Positions 51,502-59,635 of a stretch of 64,000 nucleotides of DNA are shown here, piece after piece. Origin of the DNA: an uncultured Marvinbryantia sp. (GTDB taxonomy: Bacteria; Bacillota; Clostridia; Lachnospirales; Lachnospiraceae); assembly GCA_934408725.1 (NCBI GenBank), contig CAKRVB010000010.1, forward strand, positions 1 to 64,000. The letters are read 5' to 3'. The stretch's first letter is position 1. Each line of letters starts with the position of its first letter. The position numbers and the translations under genes are program-made. The notes beneath the pieces were generated by a model. The model ran no database searches. It had not been told where the DNA came from and worked only from the letters and a program-made list of their open reading frames with translations.

Positions 51502-54252
51502 TTAATTTCCAAAATACCAGTTTCCATTGGCCCCGATCTGTACCGCATTCGCCCCTGTTTCACTTCCTCTGGTAGAACGAAAACAGGTGTACGGATGATT
51601 CCGGATGCCTCTTTTCAGGCAGTCTTCCACCGCCTTTTTGGTGTAATCCGGCACGTTGCCTCCCAGCCTTGCCTGCCAATAAGTATCTATGCTGTAGCAG
51701 AACTGACCCGGTGCGGTCAGCTGCTGCAGGGCGTTCGATCCGCAGTAGGACCACCTTGGGGAATCCACCCGGTTCATGGCGGTACTGATGACGGCAAGAG
51801 ATCCTTCGTAACTTCCATTATCTTCCTGTGCCACAATCGCCCAAATCAGTTCCAACTGTGCCTGTGTATAGCCTGTCCCGTCCACTTTATGCCCGCCGGT
51901 TCCAATTCCACCGGTTGTTACCGGTTCATTAATCCGTATAATGGCTTTTATGATACCGGCTGGCAGACCCTGCGGTCCCAGTGACTGCACCCTGATGCTC
52001 TGTGCCCCGGCTCCCGGTACGGTATAACATTTGCCTTTTCCGATATAAACGGCTGCCTGCATCTTGGTCCCGTAAAAGCAGATATCTCCTGCTTTTAACT
52101 GCCCGCTTTTTACCAGTTTCCCCGCTGATTTATTTACTTCCAGAATCTTGCAGCTTTCCTTTACTTCTTTTTTTACCGTGTCATTCATCACCAGTTTTCC
52201 TGCAGTGCTCCAGTAAATGGTCTGTCCATACTCCAAGATTCCAAGATCATACAGCCCCCAGCATACCAGCCTCGGTCCGTTTAATCTTTTATTTCCATCC
52301 GGTGCGATTGCTTTTTGGAAACTTCCCGCTCCGTACAATCTGGATACATGCCAGCTTTTTCCTTTTTTGATATCCGCCCGGATTTCCTTATCATAGGCTT
52401 TCACGACCTTTACCAGTTCTTTCCCGCTTGGTCCGGCAGTCCCTTTCAGCCGGTAGATCTGGATCACTTCTTCTGACTGGCTTTTCTGAAGCGGACCGAT
52501 AGAAGCAACTTTTCCACCGTCCTTTTTCACATCGTACCATTTGCCATCCCCGGCATAGACATTGAGACGGTCCGCATACAGACAGATATCACCCATCTGC
52601 AGGGTATCTTCCTTCTTTAACTGGGATACTGTTTTGTAACAGCTGATGGTCTCGCAGTATTTTCGGATTTTAGACGATCCGCCACCAGCAAAGCTGATAC
52701 TTCCATTTTCCTGTGTGGTAAAACCATCCCCTGCGTCAAACACGCCCATATCCCGGAGCGCCCAGGTTACCATCTGTGCCTCTGTCAGCATCCGTTTTCC
52801 TTTCTTTTCCTCTTCAAAGGATTCTGCATTGTCATACCCATAATTCCAGTTTCCCTTTCGGATCTCAGAAGCATATCCATCTAATGTCTCAAGCAGCTGC
52901 TGTGCGGAAAGAATGTCACTGTCCACTACTCTCCGCACCTGATAAGGACGTCCGTCTGAAGCCACGCTGCTCTCACAGACGCCTCTCCCGGCATGGGCGG
53001 CATCGTAATTTTCCGGGCCACCGGAGCAGTGGATCATATTTCCGTTTCCGGAATAGATTGCCACATGGCTGCTGGCATTTGTTGAAATACTCCCTGAATA
53101 AAATAAAATCAGGTCACCCGGAAGTGCCTGGTCTGTTCCATTGGTAGCAATCACAGTCCCGCCGGAGACTTCCATTGCATAGGTAGTCGAACCAATGTCA
53201 TGGTCAAAATGGGAAAATACACCGCTCACAAAAGAGGAACAGTCTGCGTAATCCATCCAGTCATCCTTACCGCCACGCCCTGCGCCCCAGACATAACGGG
53301 TTTTTCCAATCCATTCCCTTGCATATGCTACAATTGCTTCCCCATTGGAACTTCCAACGGACTGGTCCGTGTCCTCATCCGATGCCAGAAACATCCCTGC
53401 CATCATCATCAGAACCAAGATAAGAAGCAGTGGAAAAGCTGCCCCGCCAAGTGCTGCCAGGACAGCCATGCCCGTACGCATCCCAGATTCCTTCAGATGT
53501 TTTACCGATACTGCCCTTTTTTTCAGGAACCGTAACGGAATTCCCAGCATATAGCCCCCGGCTCTGGCAGTTTTCTCTGTCTCCTCTATAAAGCTCCTGT
53601 TCTGTTCCAGATCCCTTGCATCCTCCTTTTGCTGTTCCCTGTTCAGAGTCCTTCTTATGTAATGGAGCATCCGGCGCCGTTCTCGTTTCTTAGATCTGGT
53701 TTGCTGTTTTCTGTCTTTCTGAATATCCGGATTCTGCTTTCTATTGGATTTTTTATGTATAACTTTTTTCTGTCTCTGCTTATTTCTGTCAAGATATCCG
53801 GATACGGCATCTGTCTTTTCACTGCCTTGTTGTCTGGCCTGCCCTGCATTCCTTATGACTCCCGGCATACTGCCTGTGACTTTCCTCATATTGGTGTCTG
53901 AATACTCATATCTTTGCTTAATAGTCTGTCTCCGCCTGACCGTACCAGTCCGCACATCCCCTCTTTCTGGCATCCCATACCTTTCTGATTCCAGATAAAG
54001 TCTTTTTTGTACCGGCCTGCGTACCCGCTGTTTTCCTGCTGACGGCTCCTGCCTGTCTGCCATTCCCTGATTGTTCGGGGCCACTGCATAACTTTTTGCT
54101 TTTTTTAATATCCGCTGTCTTTTCCTTGGGCTGTATGTTTTCCAGATTTTTCTTTCTTTTCTGGACAGTCCGGTAAATGCATCCCCGTTTTTTCGGATGT
54201 CTGACTGAAAAGACCTTACCTCTGGTGTCTCCCTTCTGGTTCGTATCTCCAT
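51502..54252 (-). CDS. Membrane-anchored NlpC/P60 and SleB-like wall hydrolase
   Basis: A 916-residue protein. It has a very basic cytoplasmic tail of about 260 residues, one membrane helix (about 266-290, ALGGAAFPLLLILVLMMMAGMFLA), and an NlpC/P60 domain with Cys in DYADCSSFVSG and His in SSHVAIYSG. Two further NlpC-like or CHAP-like degenerate units (about 480-610 and 620-790) precede a C-terminal SleB-like module almost identical to that of the 691-residue protein. It is the likely VirB1/CD-type lytic component. ATG with AGGTGAT upstream. Confidence 0.87.
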   Translation of the reverse strand: MEIRTRRETPEVRSFQSDIRKNGDAFTGLSRKERKIWKTYSPRKRQRILKKAKSYAVAPNNQGMADRQEPSAGKQRVRRPVQKRLYLESERYGMPERGDVRTGTVRRRQTIKQRYEYSDTNMRKVTGSMPGVIRNAGQARQQGSEKTDAVSGYLDRNKQRQKKVIHKKSNRKQNPDIQKDRKQQTRSKKRERRRMLHYIRRTLNREQQKEDARDLEQNRSFIEETEKTARAGGYMLGIPLRFLKKRAVSVKHLKESGMRTGMAVLAALGGAAFPLLLILVLMMMAGMFLASDEDTDQSVGSSNGEAIVAYAREWIGKTRYVWGAGRGGKDDWMDYADCSSFVSGVFSHFDHDIGSTTYAMEVSGGTVIATNGTDQALPGDLILFYSGSISTNASSHVAIYSGNGNMIHCSGGPENYDAAHAGRGVCESSVASDGRPYQVRRVVDSDILSAQQLLETLDGYASEIRKGNWNYGYDNAESFEEEKKGKRMLTEAQMVTWALRDMGVFDAGDGFTTQENGSISFAGGGSSKIRKYCETISCYKTVSQLKKEDTLQMGDICLYADRLNVYAGDGKWYDVKKDGGKVASIGPLQKSQSEEVIQIYRLKGTAGPSGKELVKVVKAYDKEIRADIKKGKSWHVSRLYGAGSFQKAIAPDGNKRLNGPRLVCWGLYDLGILEYGQTIYWSTAGKLVMNDTVKKEVKESCKILEVNKSAGKLVKSGQLKAGDICFYGTKMQAAVYIGKGKCYTVPGAGAQSIRVQSLGPQGLPAGIIKAIIRINEPVTTGGIGTGGHKVDGTGYTQAQLELIWAIVAQEDNGSYEGSLAVISTAMNRVDSPRWSYCGSNALQQLTAPGQFCYSIDTYWQARLGGNVPDYTKKAVEDCLKRGIRNHPYTCFRSTRGSETGANAVQIGANGNWYFGN

Positions 54253-54265
54253 CTTTTATCACCTG

Positions 54266-54949
54266 TTATCGAATCTTCCCCTCCTTTTTCTCTGGCTGAT
54301 TTTTTTCCGGCGTTTTTTTCTGTTCCGAATGGTCACGTCCTTTCACAGCTTCCTGATATGCTTTCATCATAAGATCCGTCACCAGTCTTCTCGTCATGGA
54401 ATCAACAGGATAAAAATGATTTTTATAAATCTGTTTATTGTCTTTCGTAAACTGGCCGCTTGGATAAGCTGGGAATGCCACATACAACTCCTTTTTCTCA
54501 CCAGTATCCGGATCTGTTTCTGGTCCGTTGTATTTTCTTAAAGTAATTCCCGAAAATGCAAAGCAGCCATCCATGACCACGCTTCCTATGCCCTTCGTCA
54601 TGGACTGCGGATCTTCTACCAGATATGCTTTTGCTTCATATTTCACTGCTGACTTATCATCAACATTAAACTGATACCATCTGTTCTTCGACTGTCCGGT
54701 ATATTCATAAGCTTTTAAGATATTTCCATACAGTTCTTCCCGAAATTCTTTTGTGATTGGGAAACAGTAGTCCTGATAGTTTCCTTCCTTATCTTTGTAA
54801 TGGGGCATGGCTACATAAAGCTCCTCTTCCCTGCTTCTCAAAATCCTGATATTTTCCACCTTCATATTTTCATTAAAGATGATACATGCAGACCCGCATA
54901 CATTCTTTTTATTGTCCCCATACCGGCTGATCCCGATTTCATACTGCAT
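54266..54949 (-). CDS. Second SpoVG-family protein of the element
   Basis: A 227-residue protein with two SpoVG-like halves: CGSACIIFNENMKVENIRILRSREEELYVAMPHYKDKEGNYQDYCFPI and GSVVMDGCFAFSGITLRKYNG...ELYVAFPAYPSGQ. A Lys/Glu/Gln-rich tail follows. The LYVAMP block is the SpoVG hallmark. ATG 54949 follows GGAGGAACGG and overlaps virB4 by 11 bp. It lies inside the transfer-channel genes, away from the first SpoVG-like gene. Confidence 0.78.
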   Translation of the reverse strand: MQYEIGISRYGDNKKNVCGSACIIFNENMKVENIRILRSREEELYVAMPHYKDKEGNYQDYCFPITKEFREELYGNILKAYEYTGQSKNRWYQFNVDDKSAVKYEAKAYLVEDPQSMTKGIGSVVMDGCFAFSGITLRKYNGPETDPDTGEKKELYVAFPAYPSGQFTKDNKQIYKNHFYPVDSMTRRLVTDLMMKAYQEAVKGRDHSEQKKTPEKNQPEKKEGKIR

Positions 54950-57356
54950 TTTTCCGTTCCTCCTCTTCCTGTACTTTTTCATGGAAGTTGGTGTTAAACA
55001 TCCTGTAAGGCTCACTGTCCTTGGGGAGCCGTCCATCCCTTGGGATATATTTCTCGCCAAATTTCAGAAGCCCGGTTCCCGGCGGTGCATTCCGGACATA
55101 TTCTAACAGGCTGTCCGATACATCAAAGATCCCCTGCAGGATATCCAGCTCCGCATCACCCATGGACAGCAGTGACAGATACTCACTGTTGCTTAACATG
55201 GTTTCCACCACCTTCGACTGCATCAGGTCAACGATCTGCTGCGTAATGCCGGTACAAAGGCCGCCCAGTTTTCGTACCTCTTTCCAGATTTTCTGCAGCC
55301 GTCTGGCGCTGAACTCATCCGCAACCAGATTGTGAAACTCGTCAATGTAGAGCCATGTGGCAACTCCTCTTTTGCAGTTTTCTGCGATCCGGCTTCGGAT
55401 CAGTTCCAGTAAAATCAGAATTCCGATGCCTTTCTGCTCGTCTCCCAGATCTGCCAGCCCAAATACCGTCAGCCGTTTATGGATATTTACATTGGTCTGT
55501 TTTGCAAAAATGTCCATTGGCTCTGTGATCCATGCTTCCAGTGCCAGCTTCAGTTCCCTTGCATTGCTCTCTGGCTGTCTTCCCAGTTCTTCGGAAAACT
55601 CCCGTAAGGTTGGAGCCTGTACCTGCTTTCTTTTGGCCGGATCTATATTTTTATAAATATTCTGCACGCACCGGATCAGGATGGATTTGTCCTGCGCTGA
55701 CAAACTTCCACCCTGAATCATGGAAAACACAGCCTGCATCAGTTCCGCCTTGTCCCGGATAAAGGTCTGCTTCGTGTCCATATACTTCCAGGTATCCAGC
55801 CCCAGCGGATTCACATGATGACCTGTAGCTGACCCAAAACGGATAAACTCACCTTTTAACTTTGGTGTAAATTCTTCATTTTCATTCTGGGGATCGACAT
55901 AGATAATGTCATCTTTTGTGTTTAACAGCACCTGCATCATTTCTATTTTGACGTCCATCGACTTTCCACCGCCCGTAACTCCAAGGGTAAACCCATTCCC
56001 GTTTTTTAACATTTTCCGGTTCCCGATCAGCATATTTTTACTGATCTGATTCACGCCATAATAGATTCCACCCGGCATATATAATTCCTGCACGATAAAT
56101 GGCGTAAGGGCGCTGACTGGCTGGGTAAAGAGCGGCTGCATATCCGTGACATACCTTACTCCGGTCGGGATTGCCGTCTGGATCACCTCAATCTGCCGGT
56201 TATAAGCAGGTTCAAACATCAGGTTTTCTTCTGCCGCTGTAGCACGGAACGCTACCAGATGGTTTTCCAGTTCCTGCCGTGTATCCGCAGAAAGCACCGC
56301 ATAAAGGGCAACGTAAGACATTTTCTCATCGTTGTCATGTATGATGTCCAGATAGGATTCCAGTTCTTCTTTTTCCTGCCGTTTTTCATAAGTAATGTCA
56401 CTGGAGTAAGCATGCTGCCTATTTCTCGTTTCCTGCTGTTTTTCAATTGCCCTGCCATTTTGCATCAATAACTCTTCCAGCCTTTTCGTCACGTACTGCA
56501 TCGGTACTGCCGCCACATCCATGGTAAGGATCAGATGGTAGGCACCGGATGTCAGCCGCTTTATCACATCCGGGTTTAAGGATGCAGGGAATACCGGAAG
56601 ATACAATGCCGTCACATAACGTCCGTCCATCTGGATACAGCTTCCGTCATATTCCCCATATTCGTTCTGCCCGTGTTTGATGACGTGCGGACTGATGATA
56701 TCATGCCAGTCCTGCTTTCCTTTTTTCAGGGTATCCCAGTCATACTGAAATTCCACTTCTTTCCCGCACCGGTAAAAGTCATGCAGCATCCGAATCCGTT
56801 CTATCCCGGATATGGAAATCAGCCTGCTTTTTAAGGTGCGGAAATTCACCTGCAGGTTTCCCTCAATGCTCCGGAAAAAGTTCCTGGCTGCATCCACATC
56901 TTTCCGCTTACAGCTGATAACCAGAACCCTGACCTGCTCCATCCCGGACAGCCCTTCCATCAGAATCTGTTCCATATGACAGTTCATGGACCGGGTAAGC
57001 TTTTCATACTCAGGATCTTCGTTTTTCAGGAATACCTGATCTTTCACTTTTTCCATGTCCCGGTTTACGTTCATAACCAGGATTTTATAAGATACATTCA
57101 AGGAATTTAAAGTCTTACACCACAATTTCAGAAACTCTGTTTTTCCATCGTCATCCATGGTTGAAAAATTGGCATCCTCAAACCAGTATGCTTTGTCATA
57201 CAGTTTTTCCGCATCCTCCGGTTTTTTCTCCAGTTCAAAAATCCCATCCTCTGATATCCGGTGAACCGGTATCAGTTCCTGTACCCGCTTCGGAACCGGA
57301 TATAATTTCACACTTTTTTCTTTAAAGTCCAGCATGGATTTCCCGATCCAGCCCAT
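54939..57356 (-). CDS. VirB4/TraE-family conjugation ATPase
   Basis: An 805-residue ATPase that powers the transfer channel. The N-terminal half is the VirB4 family region. The C-terminal half has Walker A GVTGGGKSMD near residue 460, VDPQNENEEFTPK, Walker B TWLYIDEFHNL and GLCTGITQQIVDLM. ATG 57356 follows GGAGGGAC; it overlaps the PrgI gene by 35 bp, the usual coupling. It acts with PrgI and the VirB6-like protein at the inner face of the membrane. Confidence 0.95.
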   Translation of the reverse strand: MGWIGKSMLDFKEKSVKLYPVPKRVQELIPVHRISEDGIFELEKKPEDAEKLYDKAYWFEDANFSTMDDDGKTEFLKLWCKTLNSLNVSYKILVMNVNRDMEKVKDQVFLKNEDPEYEKLTRSMNCHMEQILMEGLSGMEQVRVLVISCKRKDVDAARNFFRSIEGNLQVNFRTLKSRLISISGIERIRMLHDFYRCGKEVEFQYDWDTLKKGKQDWHDIISPHVIKHGQNEYGEYDGSCIQMDGRYVTALYLPVFPASLNPDVIKRLTSGAYHLILTMDVAAVPMQYVTKRLEELLMQNGRAIEKQQETRNRQHAYSSDITYEKRQEKEELESYLDIIHDNDEKMSYVALYAVLSADTRQELENHLVAFRATAAEENLMFEPAYNRQIEVIQTAIPTGVRYVTDMQPLFTQPVSALTPFIVQELYMPGGIYYGVNQISKNMLIGNRKMLKNGNGFTLGVTGGGKSMDVKIEMMQVLLNTKDDIIYVDPQNENEEFTPKLKGEFIRFGSATGHHVNPLGLDTWKYMDTKQTFIRDKAELMQAVFSMIQGGSLSAQDKSILIRCVQNIYKNIDPAKRKQVQAPTLREFSEELGRQPESNARELKLALEAWITEPMDIFAKQTNVNIHKRLTVFGLADLGDEQKGIGILILLELIRSRIAENCKRGVATWLYIDEFHNLVADEFSARRLQKIWKEVRKLGGLCTGITQQIVDLMQSKVVETMLSNSEYLSLLSMGDAELDILQGIFDVSDSLLEYVRNAPPGTGLLKFGEKYIPRDGRLPKDSEPYRMFNTNFHEKVQEEEERKNAV

Positions 57357-57762
57357 CTTCTGTCCCTCCTTCCATCTGCAGGTATACCTGCTTTATTCTG
57401 CTGTTTTTCTTCCCTGCGCTTTTCTCTGGTTCTTCCAGATAATACCGGTCCCGTTCTTCCGTCAGTGCGGATGGGTGGTAATAATAGACTGGCATCTTTG
57501 CGATCTGATATTTTTTCAGAAGATTACCTGCTACATCGTGCCCCGTTACTTTTGCCATTCCTGCCAGACCAACTGCGAGAGGCAGTGGCAGGGATACATA
57601 CATAGCCATTGTCTGGGGCACATAAAGGAAAAAGGTAAGGACTGCATAACAGATCATATAAATCAGCAGGATCATACCTGCGTATGCAGTCTCTTTTGCG
57701 CTGAACCCCTTGAAAAAATCATCTTTATAGTTGTCAATGTTGGTATTTACTGGTATCTGCAT
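57322..57762 (-). CDS. PrgI family (VirB3-like) membrane protein
   Basis: A 146-residue protein. It begins MQIPVNTNIDNYKDDFFKGFSAKE, a typical PrgI start, and has two membrane helices (about 28-47 and 52-70), then a cytoplasmic tail with EERDRYYLEEPEKS. VirB3-like proteins bind VirB4, whose gene follows with overlap. ATG with AAGGAGA upstream. Confidence 0.9.
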   Translation of the reverse strand: MQIPVNTNIDNYKDDFFKGFSAKETAYAGMILLIYMICYAVLTFFLYVPQTMAMYVSLPLPLAVGLAGMAKVTGHDVAGNLLKKYQIAKMPVYYYHPSALTEERDRYYLEEPEKSAGKKNSRIKQVYLQMEGGTEDGLDREIHAGL

Positions 57763-57780
57763 CTTGTATCTCCTTTTCTG

Positions 57781-58674
57781 TCATAATCCCAGACACCTGC
57801 GTACAGTGTTATCCGCCAGCTTTGCACTGGATGAACACGCCAGCATCGGCACACAGTATCCACAGACGGTCAGCATAATTCCGATCACGCTTGCCTCCCC
57901 GGTTGTATTAAACGCTGCGGCATCTTTGGTCAGTCCATAACTAATTGCAATTGCAAGGGCAATGACGACTGCTTCCAGCGCATACCCGATAAAGGTACGC
58001 AGCCACGCAATTCCGGTCTGGTTAAAACTGCTCCCACCGGCGAACCCGGCAAAAGCCGCCGGTGCAAACGGGATACACAAATACATCTTAAACAGCCTTG
58101 AAAATACCGTCAGCAGTATCTGTACCCCGCACACAATAATGATGGCTGCGCCAAAAAATCCTGCGACCATTCCAACCAGCCCACTGGAAAGCACCGTTCC
58201 CCCAGATGCCTTGTCTTCCGCAAGCTGGCTTTTAAATGAATCAAACACATCCGAATCCTGTTCCTCTGGCAGTTCCATACCAACTGTCGATACCACTGCC
58301 GTGGCACACTCTGTTATCCCCGTTACCAGTGCCATGGAATTGGCTATCAGAGATGTGGTCAGCACCAGCCTGATAAATAACTTAAAAATGCCGTCAAAGG
58401 AAAAGGTGCTTCTTACATCAATGCTGTCTCTGACCCAGCCCATCAGAAAATACATCACGGTGAGTGCCCCTCCAATTCCAAGGGAAAGGGAATAGATGGA
58501 GCCTGTTACCATACTCCATCCACCACTCAGCCCCTGTGGGTTCATCTTCAGATAACTTATACTGATGCGGTTACAACCGTTCCAGATAAACGTCCCGCCT
58601 TTCAGACAATTTGCTCCGGCATCGATCATGGCATTTCCCATAGATTCCAAAATCCCGTCTACCAAAAAACTCAT
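57781..58674 (-). CDS. VirB6/TrbL-like polytopic membrane protein
   Basis: A 297-residue protein with about six membrane helices, including GGALTVMYFLMGWV, LFIRLVLTTSLIANSMALV, GMVAGFFGAAIIIVCGVQIL and AVVIALAIAISYG. Its content and place directly ahead of PrgI/VirB4 match the channel subunit VirB6. ATG with TGGAGGAAAAG upstream. It is 16 bp after the VirB2-like gene. Confidence 0.87.
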   Translation of the reverse strand: MSFLVDGILESMGNAMIDAGANCLKGGTFIWNGCNRISISYLKMNPQGLSGGWSMVTGSIYSLSLGIGGALTVMYFLMGWVRDSIDVRSTFSFDGIFKLFIRLVLTTSLIANSMALVTGITECATAVVSTVGMELPEEQDSDVFDSFKSQLAEDKASGGTVLSSGLVGMVAGFFGAAIIIVCGVQILLTVFSRLFKMYLCIPFAPAAFAGFAGGSSFNQTGIAWLRTFIGYALEAVVIALAIAISYGLTKDAAAFNTTGEASVIGIMLTVCGYCVPMLACSSSAKLADNTVRRCLGL

Positions 58675-58689
58675 CTGTCTTTTCCTCCA

Positions 58690-58998
58690 TTATTTCAGGA
58701 AATTTACGATCTGAGGTGCCATGATAACCAATAGTCCGGCTACTACAGACTTAATTCCCTGCGTCATCTGGGATGGGTCATGGGAATTTAACCCGAATGC
58801 CGCCAGGTTGAAAATCCCATATCCCAGAATCATCACACCCATGGCTGATAATATGTTCATAAACAGCTCTGATAAGCTGTTAATCTTACTGACCGCTTCC
58901 TGTGCCCCTGCCATATTGACGGTATGTATCAGCATCATCAGCGTCATTGGCAGGATATTCGCTCGTTTGCAGATTGTTTTGCTTTTGCTCTGTCTCAC
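58690..58998 (-). CDS. VirB2/Maff2-like small membrane protein
   Basis: A 102-residue protein. A basic start and hydrophobic segment (ANILPMTLMMLIHTVNMAGA) look like a long pilin-type signal. Two further helices follow (LFMNILSAMGVMILGYGIFNLAAFG and IKSVVAGLLVIMAPQIVNFL), joined by NSHDPSQMTQG. This is the VirB2/TrbC or Maff2 pattern in Firmicutes elements. GTG 58998 overlaps the RadC stop by 4 bp with AAAGGA upstream. Confidence 0.78.
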   Translation of the reverse strand: MRQSKSKTICKRANILPMTLMMLIHTVNMAGAQEAVSKINSLSELFMNILSAMGVMILGYGIFNLAAFGLNSHDPSQMTQGIKSVVAGLLVIMAPQIVNFLK

Positions 58999-59483
58999 TT
59001 ATCTCGTCCTTTCTGCTGTCTTTTTTCCTCCTTCACAATCTCACGCTCTAATACTCCCTCTTCAAGGAAACTATAATAGGTTCCTCTTTTCCCTGCGATA
59101 ATGTGATCCAACAGACGCACCCCCAAAAGCTCTGCTGCGGACTGCATTCTTTCTGTAATCTCAAAATCTTCCCTGCTTGGTGTTGGATCTCCTGACGGGT
59201 GATTATGCATCATAATCATACTTGCCGCATTGGATAGAATCACGCTTTTCAGCAGTTCCCTTGGAATGGCACACGCCTGTGTCAGCGTACCAATGGACGC
59301 TACTTCCATATTTAAAACTTCTCCCTTTGCAGATATGTTTAATACAAACATCATTTCCCGGTCAGCCTTCTGCATGTCATTCATCATCAGATGAATGGCA
59401 TCTTCCACATTTGCTATTCTTCTGTCCCCAAACAAAGAAGGTACTTCCTCCAGCCTGACCCTCACCTGTTTTAATTTCTGCAT
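58995..59483 (-). CDS. RadC family (JAB/MPN) protein
   Basis: A 162-residue protein with the RadC metal motif MMHNHPSGDPTPSREDFEIT and LLDHIIAGKRGTYYSF. Short RadC copies without the helix-hairpin-helix are common in plasmids and conjugative elements, where they are thought to help DNA establishment; the older repair role is not supported for RadC in general. ATG at 59483, close behind the 35-residue gene it overlaps. Confidence 0.92.
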   Translation of the reverse strand: MQKLKQVRVRLEEVPSLFGDRRIANVEDAIHLMMNDMQKADREMMFVLNISAKGEVLNMEVASIGTLTQACAIPRELLKSVILSNAASMIMMHNHPSGDPTPSREDFEITERMQSAAELLGVRLLDHIIAGKRGTYYSFLEEGVLEREIVKEEKRQQKGRDK

Positions 59484-59578
59484 ATATCTTCACCGCCAAA
59501 TTCGATCTCCAGGATCTGGTCTTCCGGGAGATTCCAAATCAGTTCCAGCAGTTCTTCCAGTGTTACTCTAATTGTCAC
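59471..59578 (-). CDS. Very small hypothetical protein, 35 residues
   Basis: GTG 59578 (MTIRVTLEELLELIWNLPED...) has AAAGGA nine bases upstream and runs to TAA at 59471, overlapping radC by 13 bp. It is acidic and helical. Similar tiny acidic proteins are often found before radC in such elements, but the assignment rests on ribosome site and overlap only. Confidence 0.5.
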   Translation of the reverse strand: MTIRVTLEELLELIWNLPEDQILEIEFGGEDICRN

Positions 59579-59599
59579 AGTTATCGTTCCTTTCCAGCT

Positions 59600-59626
59600 A
59601 AAAGAGCCGGCCGTTTCCGGCCAGCC
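59600..59626 (-). terminator. Hairpin terminator/attenuator after the surface-protein gene
   Basis: Stem GCCGGCCG (59606-59613) with 59618-59625, one G-T pair, and loop GAAA on the minus strand, followed by TTTTAG. The short T run suggests partial termination, which would reduce expression of the transfer genes relative to the surface protein upstream. Confidence 0.6.
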
Positions 59627-59635
59627 CTGTTCTTT

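Noticed and set aside
50551..51505. Plus-strand frames rich in Ser/Val or Phe/Cys
   Set aside because: They arise from the repetitive Glu/Thr/Ser coding of the hydrolase gene on the minus strand.
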